This document shows, piece by piece, positions 1-8,143 of a DNA stretch of 64,000 nt (position 1 is the first letter of the stretch; each line of letters opens with the position of its first letter). A program made the translations under genes and the position numbers. The DNA is from Lysinibacillus contaminans (GTDB lineage: Bacteria; Bacillota; Bacilli; Bacillales_A; Planococcaceae), in NCBI RefSeq assembly GCF_001278945.1, contig NZ_LGRV01000003.1, forward strand, positions 2,170,001-2,234,000, written 5' to 3'. The notes below the pieces were generated by a model that saw nothing but the letters and a program-made list of their open reading frames with translations, ran no database searches and was not told the origin of the DNA.

Positions 1-178
1 CTTTATTGGTAGATACGTTATTTAAAAATTGCTCAAACCTGTCTAGACTATGTACTCCTTTTGGAGAAAAGGTAATATCTCCTCTTTTAATTGCTTCTGT
101 CGAGTCATATGCGCCACTGTTTGAACAGCCAGCTAGTGTCATCAATACTAACAGTGTAAATAGCAATAGTTTGTACAT
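1..178 (-). CDS. DUF4362-like lipoprotein, 3' part outside window
   Basis: The first 59 codons of a secreted lipoprotein are present; the gene runs off the left edge. An AGGAGG box lies 7 bases before the ATG at 178. A hydrophobic signal peptide ends in a lipobox LAGC at residues 15-18, so Cys18 should be lipidated and the protein held on the outer face of the membrane. The following segment, with TEAIKRGDI and LDRFEQFLNNV, resembles the start of Bacillus DUF4362 lipoproteins as I remember that family. Its function is unknown. The lipoprotein nature is clear from the sequence; the family assignment is an inference from about 40 mature residues. Confidence 0.7.
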   Translation of the reverse strand, partial: MYKLLLFTLLVLMTLAGCSNSGAYDSTEAIKRGDITFSPKGVHSLDRFEQFLNNVSTNK

Positions 179-345
179 CAAATACCTCCTAGGTCTCTCA
201 TACAAATGAGTTCGATATTAAAATATACAGAAATTGCAAATACCGAAGTGGTCAATATATTCATCTTAAGACAGACTTGTCGATCAAATTTGAGAAAACT
301 TGTTTTCATGTGCCATCCCCTTTTATTGAAGACTACTTCTGCTTA

Positions 346-663
346 CTAATTTTTATTGACACTCATAAAGCCTGAATCTTGTAATACATAATTCTCTTTA
401 TACATTTCAGGGTATTTGAATGAGTAAGAAATTTGTTGTTCCGTTTCATTTGTAACGGTAATTATTGTTTCATCTAAACGCTCTCGCAGGAATAAGCTCT
501 CTTTTACTGCTTCCTCCAAACCATGTTTACGATGATGCTCAATCAAACTATCTATGTTCTGTCTAATTAGCTGTATATCTTCCATTGTGGTTTCACGGAT
601 TGCTGTTTTTTTCACAGCTAGTAATTTTTCAATCTGTTCTCGAGTAAGGAAATCATTTGTCAT
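346..663 (-). CDS. Hypothetical protein, 105 aa
   Basis: I do not recognise this protein. It has 105 residues, no signal peptide and no membrane segment. The first 65 residues look helical and charged (TREQIEKLLAVKK, IDSLIEHHRKHG), and the rest alternates polar and hydrophobic residues like a small beta region (ETIITVTNETEQQ). A GGGAGG box 7 bases before the ATG at 663 supports the start. The gene is alone, in the same orientation as the lipoprotein gene and separated from it by about 170 bases, so co-transcription is uncertain. Confidence 0.55.
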   Translation of the reverse strand: MTNDFLTREQIEKLLAVKKTAIRETTMEDIQLIRQNIDSLIEHHRKHGLEEAVKESLFLRERLDETIITVTNETEQQISYSFKYPEMYKENYVLQDSGFMSVNKN

Positions 664-1062
664 AATAGTTGCCTCCCATTTTAGAATATTCCTCCTTGCA
701 AAACGAACAGCTTACAAACATTTTAAAACCTCAGATAAGATATTCCATAAATATTCCAAAATACCTTTTAAATCTAAAATTTGTCCACCTACACATCGTC
801 AAATTCAACAATTAGTTACAACAATCACTCGAACACCATTCGTTAATTCCAACAGATTTTTCAATATTACTCTTACAATCCAAAAGACGTATCGTGTAAC
901 TAGGTAAGTCCCAATATGCAATCCTAGGACGTTTGCAATCATTCATTCTCCACTAATAATGAATTTTAATACCCTATTTTTTTCTCTGTATAATCAAAAC
1001 TAAGAACATGGAAATATTTGTTTAGTGAATAAATTGAAGTAAGGTACTTGAGGAGAATCGGT
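664..1062. other. Intergenic, no gene seen
   Basis: This is about 400 bases of AT-rich sequence between a minus-strand and a plus-strand gene. It should carry the two divergent promoters. I see no convincing -35/-10 pair, hairpin with T-run, or coding frame. An AGGAG at 1051-1055 serves the following ATG. Confidence 0.4.
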
Positions 1063-1364
1063 ATGGGAGAGAACCTAACAATTGAGGAACGAGAGTCAAA
1101 TCTGCCATGGTATTTAAAGCGTGGATGGTCAACATTTTTTGCCTTCATTTGTGCCCCGGTTGCACAAATTATTTTGCTATTTCATTTAAATAACGTGGGT
1201 AAGCAAACCAGATGGACTGTTTTTTTGGTGGCGATATTCGGTGGGCTGTGGTTGTTAAACTTTGTACCCGCAATCCATTTACAATTTTCATTACGTTGGT
1301 ATTTTTCGGGTTTACAACACTACTTTTATTTATGAAGTTACTTGGTGCGGAAAAGATTGAGTAA
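1063..1364 (+). pseudogene. Small membrane protein gene with apparent frameshift
   Basis: ATG at 1063 has an AGGAG box 7 bases upstream. The frame encodes a short hydrophilic head, the motif LPWYLKRGW, and two hydrophobic segments (FFAFICAPVAQIILLF and VFLVAIFGGLWLLNF). After about base 1265 the same frame turns into unlikely residues and stops at 1335. The -1 frame (codons beginning 1266) continues with TRNPFTIFITLVFFGF, a third hydrophobic segment, then MKLLGAEKIE and a stop at 1362-1364. Joined, the two pieces make a sensible protein of about 100 residues with three membrane segments. A base insertion or deletion, perhaps in the T-run at 1220-1226, is the simplest explanation; a sequencing error is possible. 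Function unknown. Confidence 0.5.
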
Positions 1365-2441
1365 GTGTGAGAAGGTTGTCATAGCTCACGATTAACGATT
1401 CTACTTCAAAATTAAATAACTTTCTTATTTCAAAAAATCGGACTCAACTCCAAAACATGTACTTACACTCTTTTAACAATCAAGATGCTCCTTTTGGCAT
1501 TCTACTAAAATATCTTCATTCTTAGGTATTCGTCAAAAAACATTGCATTCGCACTTTCAAATACAAACGAAAACACCTGAAAAATACAAAAACAACACAA
1601 AATAGAGCTATTTCCTCTCCGCTGATCAAGCTACAAAATAATACATACAGGACAATAGACTTATGTTTTTTCTGATAAAACAAGCTATAAAATGCTGCAT
1701 TCAATCAGAAAATACATTTTATATTCATTTTTTCTTTCAAATGGATTATAAAAAAAGCATCTGGACCTTATCATATTGTTCCCATTTCATGATTGACTTG
1801 TCATCTACTTTCTTAAAAACACCGCCAAGTACTCCTTTTATTTAGAGTAACCAGCGAGGAACATCCATCTGTCTATCAATGAAATAATGCTACCGAAAAA
1901 GACAAAAGAAGTGTGTTGGAAATACACTGTAATGTCTGTATATCAAGGCTTCGATCCGAAGAATCTCCTCTGCATCCTTTTGAAAAATTAGAGCAGCCAA
2001 AAATGGTTTAGCCAAATTGGAATTAGCAAACGTTCTTTGTTGATCTTTCCTTGAGCCACATTTTTGCTTCGAAAATTAATTAAGTTCATTTTCGTTTTAT
2101 CACAGTAAATTCTAAAAGTGACTTAAACAAATGTGGATTTATTCAAACTTTCGATTTCGATATACGACATATTTTTTAATAAGCGCCATTTTAGGTCTTT
2201 CTCCTCTGTTTGTCACATATTTATATTTAAGTCGTATATCAATTTTGACAAATGAACTTTTTAACGTTTGAAAAATATTCTAAATAAAATTTGTTGTTCA
2301 GTATTTGACCGTGAAAAATGAAGTGATCAAAAAGGTTGAATGCCCTACATCCGTCTATCTACTATTTGATTAAAATCTCCATATAGATGCTTCAAAAAAA
2401 AGTAACGATGACCATTGAATTTTTTGTTCTGTCATTTCCAC
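1365..2441. other. About 1.1 kb without a clear gene; possible minus-strand remnant
   Basis: No intact gene is convincing here. On the minus strand from an ATG at 2089 one frame reads FRSKNVAQGKINKERL, and an overlapping frame further on reads NSNLAKPFLAALIF then KDAEEILRIEALIYRHY before a stop at 1890. Both pieces look protein-like and could be one broken gene, but I cannot name it. The rest is AT-rich with no strong hairpins. The region resembles decayed accessory DNA. Confidence 0.3.
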
Positions 2442-2789
2442 CTACTCTACCTTTGCAATACTTAAATAATCTGTAGCTGTACTAAGATTAATTTGCTGCT
2501 GACCTTTCGTATATACAACGTTGGTTCCGTCTATTTGCCCTTGATCCCATCCATTTTTCTTAAGTATCAATTTATAACTAAGTGGTATACCATTGTCACC
2601 AGACGCAGCTGACCAATCGAAGCTTTTTCGATTATCTGTTACTTCTGTTTGTATGAGCATGGCCCCTTTAGGAACTGGAAAGTCATACAGTTCCTCTGCC
2701 AATTCAAATTGCGATTTGGCAAAAGAATAATACAAGATGCCAACTACTACAAACAAAGCTAAAACCATAAATACTCCCCATTTTTTCAT
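2442..2789 (-). CDS. Hypothetical membrane-anchored protein, 115 aa
   Basis: A GGAGGGG box lies 6 bases before the ATG at 2789. Residues 5-24 form one hydrophobic segment after MKKWG, a signal anchor or uncleaved signal peptide with no lipobox. The remaining 90 residues are polar and should be outside the membrane. They include DFPVPKGAMLIQTE, SYKLILKKNGWDQGQ and a C-terminal strand-rich part. The pattern recalls small Bacillus exported proteins with a helix-hairpin for binding, but I cannot assign a family. It stands alone, with no obvious operon partner. Confidence 0.6.
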   Translation of the reverse strand: MKKWGVFMVLALFVVVGILYYSFAKSQFELAEELYDFPVPKGAMLIQTEVTDNRKSFDWSAASGDNGIPLSYKLILKKNGWDQGQIDGTNVVYTKGQQQINLSTATDYLSIAKVE

Positions 2790-3267
2790 GTAATCCCCTC
2801 CAATAGGTTAACTTATTCCCTGGCTATAACATGCATACCTTTTTTATTACTCGACCAATTAAACTTACTATTTGTGTCTTTGTCCTTCCCAAAGATTCGT
2901 TTAAAAAAGTATTTTTTCGCAAACCAAAAATTTCATACATTACATACCATGATATATATTTCATCTGCCAGTTTTTTAAAAAAATCTGGATTAAGATCTC
3001 CGTTTAATTATACAGCTCATCGCGCTACATTAACTTTTTTGGTAACAACATCCCCCCCGCGTCCTGCAAAGTTTCATCATCCTTTTCCCAAAAAAGATTC
3101 CCCAGTTTGCCATCTTTATAAATCCACTTTTTTCATGCGTCCCTTTTTTAAAAAACAGCAGCTGAGAGATTTACCTAGCTATGAATAGGCATACAAATAG
3201 TCCAATTAGTCATACACCTCATATATTAACTAAGAATCATATCTTATCAAAACAGGAGGTCATTAAC
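2790..3267. other. Intergenic upstream of cotD-like gene; possible SigK -10
   Basis: This is 480 bases with no supported gene. CATATATTA at 3220-3228 fits the mother-cell sigma-K -10 pattern CATANNNTA and lies 26 bases before the AGGAGG box of the coat gene. I see no good matching -35, so this is a weak candidate based mainly on the expected regulation of spore coat genes. Confidence 0.3.
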
Positions 3268-3579
3268 ATGTTTAAACGTAATCGTCGCCACTCACGTGGT
3301 TGCAAAGGAAATAATCCACATTGCTGTCCGCCGCATATGATGCCAACACAGTTTGATCCAGCACAGTTCGATCCAACACAGCAGTTTGTTCGCACGAATA
3401 TCATGCACACAGTCGTTCCACATGTTCATCCATCACATATCACAACAGTTAACAAACACATCATCGATCACCAGCACCATTTCCCAGTAACAGAATCCGT
3501 TGTAAATGAATGCTGTGAAAAGAATACAATGTGTGGCACACCATACAACCATCACTGTGGCCCACAACCAAGATGGTAA
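3268..3579 (+). CDS. cotD: CotD-like inner spore coat protein, 103 aa
   Basis: This is a small, His-, Pro- and Cys-rich spore coat protein, expected in the inner coat and made in the mother cell. The start is set by AGGAGGT seven bases before ATG 3268. The head is basic (FKRNRRHSRG), followed by HCCPPHMMPTQFDP, then the CotD-type core VVPHVHPSHITTVNKHI and HQHHFPVTESVV, ending with CC and HHCGP. Two near-copies of FDPxQ lie in the N-terminal third. B. subtilis CotD is about 75 residues with the same PHxHPxHTTxVN core, so this version is slightly longer. It is a single-gene transcript with a strong terminator about 60 bases downstream. Confidence 0.8.
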   Translation: MFKRNRRHSRGCKGNNPHCCPPHMMPTQFDPAQFDPTQQFVRTNIMHTVVPHVHPSHITTVNKHIIDHQHHFPVTESVVNECCEKNTMCGTPYNHHCGPQPRW

Positions 3580-3636
3580 GTATCTAACACGTTCGTTTCA
3601 CAACTACCTTCTTTTTCGTGAAACACACATTGATAC

Positions 3637-3661
3637 GCCAGGCTATTGCCTGGCTTTTTTT
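3637..3661 (+). terminator. Rho-independent terminator of cotD-like gene
   Basis: GCCAGGC, a 4-base loop, then GCCTGGC and seven T. It is a perfect 7-bp GC-rich stem about 57 bases after the coat gene stop. Confidence 0.9.
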
Positions 3662-3854
3662 GTCTTTTTCAATAAAACCCTTAACAAGTTACACATCCTT
3701 CACACGTTCAATTCACGCAACGTTTGAGATGTAACAGCTTTAATTTTTTCGCCTAACATGACAGCACCCCATCGATACATACACTTGAAGGGATTGAACT
3801 ATGCACAAATAGCAATATCTCTTAGCCAATCGACAAAAATTGGAGGTAAAAGAA

Positions 3855-4385
3855 GTGAAAACGGAACTACACACCGAAAGATTACATTTAAGAACAATGA
3901 AAGCGTCCGATTCACATAGCTTGTTTAAGATTTGGTCTGACCCTGATGTTACAAAGTTCTTGAACATCTCAAGCTTTACGTACGAGGAGCAATCAACAGA
4001 AATCTTTGCACTTCTTGGTGAATTAGCTCGGGATAATATAGCTAGTAACTTCACTATAATTGAACGTGAATCAAACGAAATCATTGGTACATGTGGATTC
4101 AATTCAATCGACTTTGAAAATTCTAAAGCCGAAATTGGTGTTAGTATCGCAAAAGCCTATTGGGGCATGGGGTATGCATCTGAAGGTATCAATGCCCTGG
4201 TAAATTACACTTTCCAAACATTGGAGCTAAATCGAATTGAAGCAAAAGTCGAACCAGAAAATGTTAATTCAATCAAGGTTCTAACTAAATTAAATTTCAC
4301 ATTTGAAGGAACACTTAGACAATATGAAAAATCTAAAGGGAAGTTAATCGACATCAATATGTATTCGCGCTTAAGAACAGATTGA
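3855..4385 (+). CDS. GNAT N-acetyltransferase, RimJ/RimL type
   Basis: Predicted acetyl-CoA-dependent N-acetyltransferase of about 176 residues, probably cytoplasmic. Signs are the N-terminal TERLHLRTMKASD, typical of the RimJ/RimL branch, the strand ESNEIIGTCGF, and the acetyl-CoA loop YWGMGYASEGI followed by VEPENVNSIKVLTKLNF. GTG at 3855 is chosen because GGAGGT at 3842-3847 is 7 bases upstream; the longer reading from TTG 3840 would place that ribosome site inside the gene. RimJ/RimL relatives modify ribosomal protein N-termini, antibiotics or small amines, so the substrate cannot be told. It is a single gene with its own terminator. Confidence 0.85.
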   Translation: MKTELHTERLHLRTMKASDSHSLFKIWSDPDVTKFLNISSFTYEEQSTEIFALLGELARDNIASNFTIIERESNEIIGTCGFNSIDFENSKAEIGVSIAKAYWGMGYASEGINALVNYTFQTLELNRIEAKVEPENVNSIKVLTKLNFTFEGTLRQYEKSKGKLIDINMYSRLRTD

Positions 4386-4398
4386 TGTCGATTTTTTT

Positions 4399-4430
4399 GC
4401 CTATATCTCAAAAGAGATATAGGCCTTTTT
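4399..4430 (+). terminator. Terminator after GNAT gene
   Basis: An 11-bp perfect stem GCCTATATCTC / GAGATATAGGC with an AAAA loop is followed by CTTTTT, starting 14 bases after the stop codon. Confidence 0.9.
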
Positions 4431-4670
4431 ATTTTGAGGCTTCTTCAAAATGATTGAATTAATATATCCCGTTCCATCCTCGCTTGTGACGATATGCCTC
4501 TCAAAGTCAGGAACACTTTTACACTGACGTACGCCTTTTTTGTTAAGTAAGCATACAATCAAATGGAATTTTGCACTTCATTCGAACCAAACCATTTTTT
4601 TCGGTTAAAATAGTGTATACATTATAATTTTATTAATAAGGGCTATTCTAAAGTTAAAGGGGACAAAATA

Positions 4671-5195
4671 ATGTCACGTGAAGTTATTTTATATATTGGC
4701 GCTAGTTTAGATGGATTTATTGCGAAAGAAAATGATGACCTGAAGTGGTTGGAGGAAACAGAGGGTGAGGGTGACAATGGCTATTCAGAGATGTATGACT
4801 CGATCGATACTACGATTATGGGAAAAAGAACTTATGACTATGTCATGGAACATGCCGAAGCTTTTCCTTACCCGGACAAGAAAAACTATGTCTTTAGCAC
4901 TTCTGAGCAAGGTTCCACTGAATACGTGGTTTTTGTAAATGAAGATGTCGTAGCATTTACAACACAGTTAAAAGAACAGCCAGGCGCTAAAATATGGATG
5001 GTTGGTGGTTCAGACATACTTGATGCCTTTATCAAAGAGAATTTAATTGACGAGTACATTATTACTCTCACGCCCCATATATTAGGTTCTGGTATTCCAT
5101 TATTTAAAGAAAATAATCCGCAAATAGATTTAGTATTGGTTGATACAAAACGTTTTGGACAGTTTGTACAGCTGCATTATAAGGTGAAAAAATAA
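4671..5195 (+). CDS. RibD C-terminal / dihydrofolate reductase-like protein
   Basis: This 174-residue protein fits the RibD_C/DHFR-fold family typified by B. subtilis YyaP and YwjB. Visible marks are the opening strand and loop YIGASLDGFIA, the MGKRTYDYV motif that contacts NADPH in the fold, WMVGGSDILDAF, and the C-terminal strand TPHILGSGIPLF. Members are presumed NAD(P)H-dependent reductases, but most have no known substrate, and true folate reduction should not be assumed. An AAAGGGG box 8 bases before ATG 4671 fixes the start. It stands alone on the plus strand ahead of the T-box transcription unit. Confidence 0.85.
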   Translation: MSREVILYIGASLDGFIAKENDDLKWLEETEGEGDNGYSEMYDSIDTTIMGKRTYDYVMEHAEAFPYPDKKNYVFSTSEQGSTEYVVFVNEDVVAFTTQLKEQPGAKIWMVGGSDILDAFIKENLIDEYIITLTPHILGSGIPLFKENNPQIDLVLVDTKRFGQFVQLHYKVKK

Positions 5196-5240
5196 CCTAA
5201 TATGTATAGATGTTTGAAATGGCTCAAAATATGATATTTT

Positions 5241-5270
5241 TTTGACACTGAGTGAAATAATGGTGTCAAA
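5241..5270. repeat. Inverted repeat upstream of the T-box promoter
   Basis: TTTGACAC, 14 bases, then GTGTCAAA: a perfect 8-bp dyad ending 25 bases before the -35 of the T-box promoter. It has no T-run, so it is more likely a protein-binding site or chance than a terminator. Confidence 0.35.
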
Positions 5271-5295
5271 TAATATTAAATTCTGAAAAAAGAAC

Positions 5296-5324
5296 TTGAC
5301 CTTTAGATGTTATCATACTATAAT
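5296..5324 (+). promoter_or_regulatory. Sigma-A promoter of the T-box/transporter unit
   Basis: TTGACC at 5296-5301 and a perfect TATAAT at 5319-5324, separated by 17 bases. Transcription should start near 5331, just before the T-box stem I. Confidence 0.85.
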
Positions 5325-5330
5325 TTCGAT

Positions 5331-5600
5331 TATTATTCTAAATATCGAATGAGCGATGACAAGAACATATTAAGCCAGATCTCCCTGTTGGCAGAGAATC
5401 AGTGGTTGGTGGAAACTGATACAAAGATCTGTGTGAATTTCATTCTTCGAGCTTTTTTTATACTACATGTTAGAACAAGTGGTATAAAAACGGATTAAAC
5501 CGTTATTTTACCAAGTGGGAGACATGGTTTGTTTCCAATTAGGGTGGTACCGCGTGAACAGCCACGTCCCTATCGTTACAGATAGAGACGTGGCTTTTTT
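5331..5600 (+). promoter_or_regulatory. T-box leader, probable tRNA-Phe specifier
   Basis: This is a complete T-box tRNA-sensing transcriptional leader. The T-box AGGGTGGTACCGCG is at 5541-5554. The terminator GCCACGTC...GACGTGGC with six T spans 5561-5600. Stem I starts with a GATGA kink-turn motif near 5355. It has the paired CAGATCT (5379-5385 region) and AGATCTG arms, and the apical GCAGAGAATC...TTGGTGGAAA typical of the tRNA-elbow contact. After the AGATCTG arm comes GTGAATTTCATTC, where the codon best placed as specifier is TTC (Phe), followed by A and the closing stem. TTT or ATT are less likely readings. Uncharged tRNA should favour antitermination and expression of the transporter at 5651. 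Confidence 0.88.
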
Positions 5601-5650
5601 GTCTTTTACTTTGTTTTACAGAAGTTAGGACGTAATAAAAATAGATAGGA

Positions 5651-7021
5651 TTGATTAGCATTCAAACATCAGAGCAATGGTCATCGAAGATTGGTTTTAT
5701 ATTATCTGCTGCTGGATCAGCCATAGGAGTAGGCGCAATATGGAAGCTCCCTTATGTAACTGGCGTAAGTGGAGGAGGCGCATTCTTTCTTCTATTTATT
5801 TTATTTTCTTTGTTTATAGGTTTTCCGTTATTATTAGCAGAGTTTATTATTGGGAGAAGTACTCAAAAAGAAGCAGTTAGTGCTTACCGTAGTTTAGCAC
5901 CTAATACAAATTGGCATTGGATCGGAAAGTTAGGGGTATTTACCTGCTTCCTATTATTATCCTTCTATAGTGTAATTGGTGGTTGGATTGTTATTTATTT
6001 TGCCAAAGGATTGTTTGGTGGAATTATTAGTGAAGGTGCAGATTATGCTTCTGTATTTGACGCAACGATCGGAAATCCACTCTTGGTTATGGGCGCTCAA
6101 TTTGCGTTTTTAGCTTTCACAATTCTAGTTGTTGCAAAAGGGATTCAAAATGGGATTGAAAAAGTAAGTAAGATTTTGATGCCTGCCTTATTTATCCTAT
6201 TTTTTGTTCTAATCATTCGCTCACTGACACTTGATAATGCAATGGAAGGTGTGAAATTCTTTTTAGCACCTGATTTCTCGAGCATTAACTCTCAAAGTAT
6301 CTTGTTTGCGATGGGGCAAGCTTTCTTCTCCCTAAGTGTCGGCGTATCCGTAATGGTGACGTATAGTTCATATCTTTCGAAAAAAGAAAGCTTAATTCAG
6401 CCAGCTATTTCAATCGTTTCCATGAATTTATTCATCGCTTTATTGGCAGGATTAGCGATCTTCCCGGCCGTGTTTTCTCTAGGTTTAGAACCTGCTCAAG
6501 GACCTGGTTTGTTATTTGTTGTACTACCTGCTGTCTTTGATCAAATTATTTTTGGTGAAGCTTTCTTATTAGGATTTTTAGCTTTATTTTTATTCGCTAC
6601 ATTAACTTCTGCCTTTTCAATGTTAGAGATCATTGTAGCCTCTCTAGTAAAAGGTAAGGAAGAGCAGCGAACAAAATATGCCTATATGATTGGTGCTTTA
6701 ATTTTCGTAGTCGGCGTACCTTCTGCATTATCGTATAGTGTATTTGCGGATATTTTAATCTTCTCGAAGAATATTTTTGACTCAGCTGATTATTTAGTTA
6801 GTAATATTTTAATGCCACTTGGTGTGTTTTTAATCTCGATTTTCGTACCACTGAAAATTAAGAAAAGCACTTTGCGAGAGGAACTTTTACAGCATTCTCG
6901 CTTAGGGGCAACCGCATTTAATATATGGTTCTTTATTATGAAGTATATTATTCCTTTTGTCATCATCATCGTATTCCTTGATATTACAGGCATACTTGAT
7001 AAAATCATTGCACTTTTTTAG
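5651..7021 (+). CDS. NSS/SNF-family amino acid transporter under T-box control
   Basis: Integral membrane symporter of the neurotransmitter:sodium symporter family, 456 residues with about 11-12 hydrophobic segments. The N-terminal signature is [20 protein letters not shown] followed by LPY and GGGAFFLLF. Compared with LeuT from memory, the TM1 Asn that binds Na1 (N27) is Ala here and the gating Arg30 is Lys. The T-box leader suggests import of an aromatic amino acid, probably phenylalanine. The start is uncertain: TTG 5651 has only a tightly spaced TAGGA box, no ATG is near, and ATT 5660 has better spacing. The coding sequence follows the T-box terminator by 50 bases and has its own terminator downstream. 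Confidence 0.85.
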   Translation: MISIQTSEQWSSKIGFILSAAGSAIGVGAIWKLPYVTGVSGGGAFFLLFILFSLFIGFPLLLAEFIIGRSTQKEAVSAYRSLAPNTNWHWIGKLGVFTCFLLLSFYSVIGGWIVIYFAKGLFGGIISEGADYASVFDATIGNPLLVMGAQFAFLAFTILVVAKGIQNGIEKVSKILMPALFILFFVLIIRSLTLDNAMEGVKFFLAPDFSSINSQSILFAMGQAFFSLSVGVSVMVTYSSYLSKKESLIQPAISIVSMNLFIALLAGLAIFPAVFSLGLEPAQGPGLLFVVLPAVFDQIIFGEAFLLGFLALFLFATLTSAFSMLEIIVASLVKGKEEQRTKYAYMIGALIFVVGVPSALSYSVFADILIFSKNIFDSADYLVSNILMPLGVFLISIFVPLKIKKSTLREELLQHSRLGATAFNIWFFIMKYIIPFVIIIVFLDITGILDKIIALF

Positions 7022-7062
7022 GATGAAACCACCCGCTATTTAAGTGCCAATATAGAAAAAGA

Positions 7063-7108
7063 AGTGCTGACAGTTTGCAGAGATTCTGCCTAACTTCAGC
7101 GCTTTTTT
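7063..7108 (+). terminator. Terminator of transporter gene
   Basis: The outer stem AGTGCTGA/TCAGCGCT encloses an inner GCAGA-gat-TCTGC hairpin and is followed by a run of T, about 40 bases after the transporter stop. Confidence 0.8.
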
Positions 7109-7174
7109 ATCATCAAGCATCTAGGTCTGTGGTGGCATCTCTTTTATAATGATACAATATGGTAAATCTACAAA

Positions 7175-7213
7175 GAGGCACTGACAGATACTTAAACTAT
7201 CTGTCAGTGCCTC
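7175..7213. repeat. Perfect 16-bp hairpin without T-run
   Basis: GAGGCACTGACAGATA, a 7-base loop, then its exact complement. It lies between two convergent genes, about 95 bases past the stop of the minus-strand gene at 7309. Neither side has a proper T-run, so it is not a textbook terminator, though it could protect or help terminate either transcript. Confidence 0.6.
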
Positions 7214-7308
7214 CGATATTTTCCGTAAAAGCTGATATGAAGTGGTTACTCAATAGCTTTAAAATCTTTACTCAAGATTAAAAGTAAATTCTTTTCGCAT
7301 TTTATTAA

Positions 7309-7716
7309 TTACATCGGTAAAAGAATTTCACAATAATTACGAGGACTACACTTTTTTTCTAAATACGCTGATACTGCTTTATTTTCTAAAAAATCTAATA
7401 CGGTTTCTTTCTCTCCAAACTCACTTACATCCAGTACATTTGATGTCACTTGGTCAATATATAGTTGAATCGTCATGTGTCTTGTGTATTTTTCGAATAT
7501 AAAAGGTTGATGCCCATTTTTGTGACGCCTTTCCGAGTGAGTTAACCAAGCTTTTAATTCTACTTTTGTTAACAAAGATATAGATTTTTTACGAATCATT
7601 CTTTTATACTCAGTTCTTACCTTTTCAATAGTTGTCATCCTTAGATTTTTTTTACTGTCCTTGATTCTATTAATTTTTCTTGCATCCTGGATAGTTAGTT
7701 TCATTGCCGAACTCAT
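7309..7716 (-). CDS. Hypothetical basic protein, 135 aa
   Basis: I do not recognise this protein. It is strongly basic in the first 70 residues (ARKINRIKDSKKNLR, EYKRMIRKKS, HSERRHKNGHQP), with no signal peptide or membrane segment. The C-terminal half is more ordinary (SEFGEKETVLDFLEN, then KKCSPRNYCEILLPM with two Cys). AGGGAGA lies 8 bases before ATG 7716. The charge pattern would allow nucleic-acid binding, but no known motif is visible. It is a single gene, convergent with the transporter. Confidence 0.5.
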   Translation of the reverse strand: MSSAMKLTIQDARKINRIKDSKKNLRMTTIEKVRTEYKRMIRKKSISLLTKVELKAWLTHSERRHKNGHQPFIFEKYTRHMTIQLYIDQVTSNVLDVSEFGEKETVLDFLENKAVSAYLEKKCSPRNYCEILLPM

Positions 7717-8143
7717 ATATCTTTCTCCCTTGTATTAGTTTTATATCTTCTTCAATTGAGATTGAATATAGTTGGATTTAAGTTTTTTCTTGTATTTATC
7801 AAATTCAGTTTTTCCGAAGTTCATTTGATACCAAAACTAATTGCATCATTAACTGTATGTTTGAATCCTCTATCGTCAAAAGATAGTTTTTCTAAAAAAA
7901 AATGCACTTACCTCAATCACTACAACTTTTATTCCCCTTTGACCCCTGTTCATAAACATCAGATATAATCGTATTTTTAATTCGTCTATATTTGACTACT
8001 CCCACTGATGTAGCGCTGTGTTCGTAGGTAGAATCTTTCACAATCTCACTTTGAACCTTCCTCCTATCGTAAAATCGAAGTTTAGTTCTATTTTAAATGG
8101 GAAGTTAAATTATAGATCAATATCAATAGGAGGAGATTCTCAG
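7717..8143. other. Intergenic, no gene seen
   Basis: About 430 AT-rich bases lie between divergent genes. A frame open from 8018 into the next gene has no ribosome site at its first ATG or GTG, and the region reads as non-coding up to the AGGAGGAG at 8129-8136. Confidence 0.4.

Noticed and set aside
1522..1845. Two 60-codon frames on opposite strands
   Set aside because: AT-rich sequence producing Phe/Ser-rich peptides, without start signals.
2874..3188. Plus-strand frame of 104 codons upstream of the coat gene
   Set aside because: Lys/Phe-rich AT-composition product with no ribosome site.
5241..5270. 8-bp dyad as the terminator of the upstream reductase gene
   Set aside because: The loop is long and no T-run follows; it is better left as an unexplained dyad.
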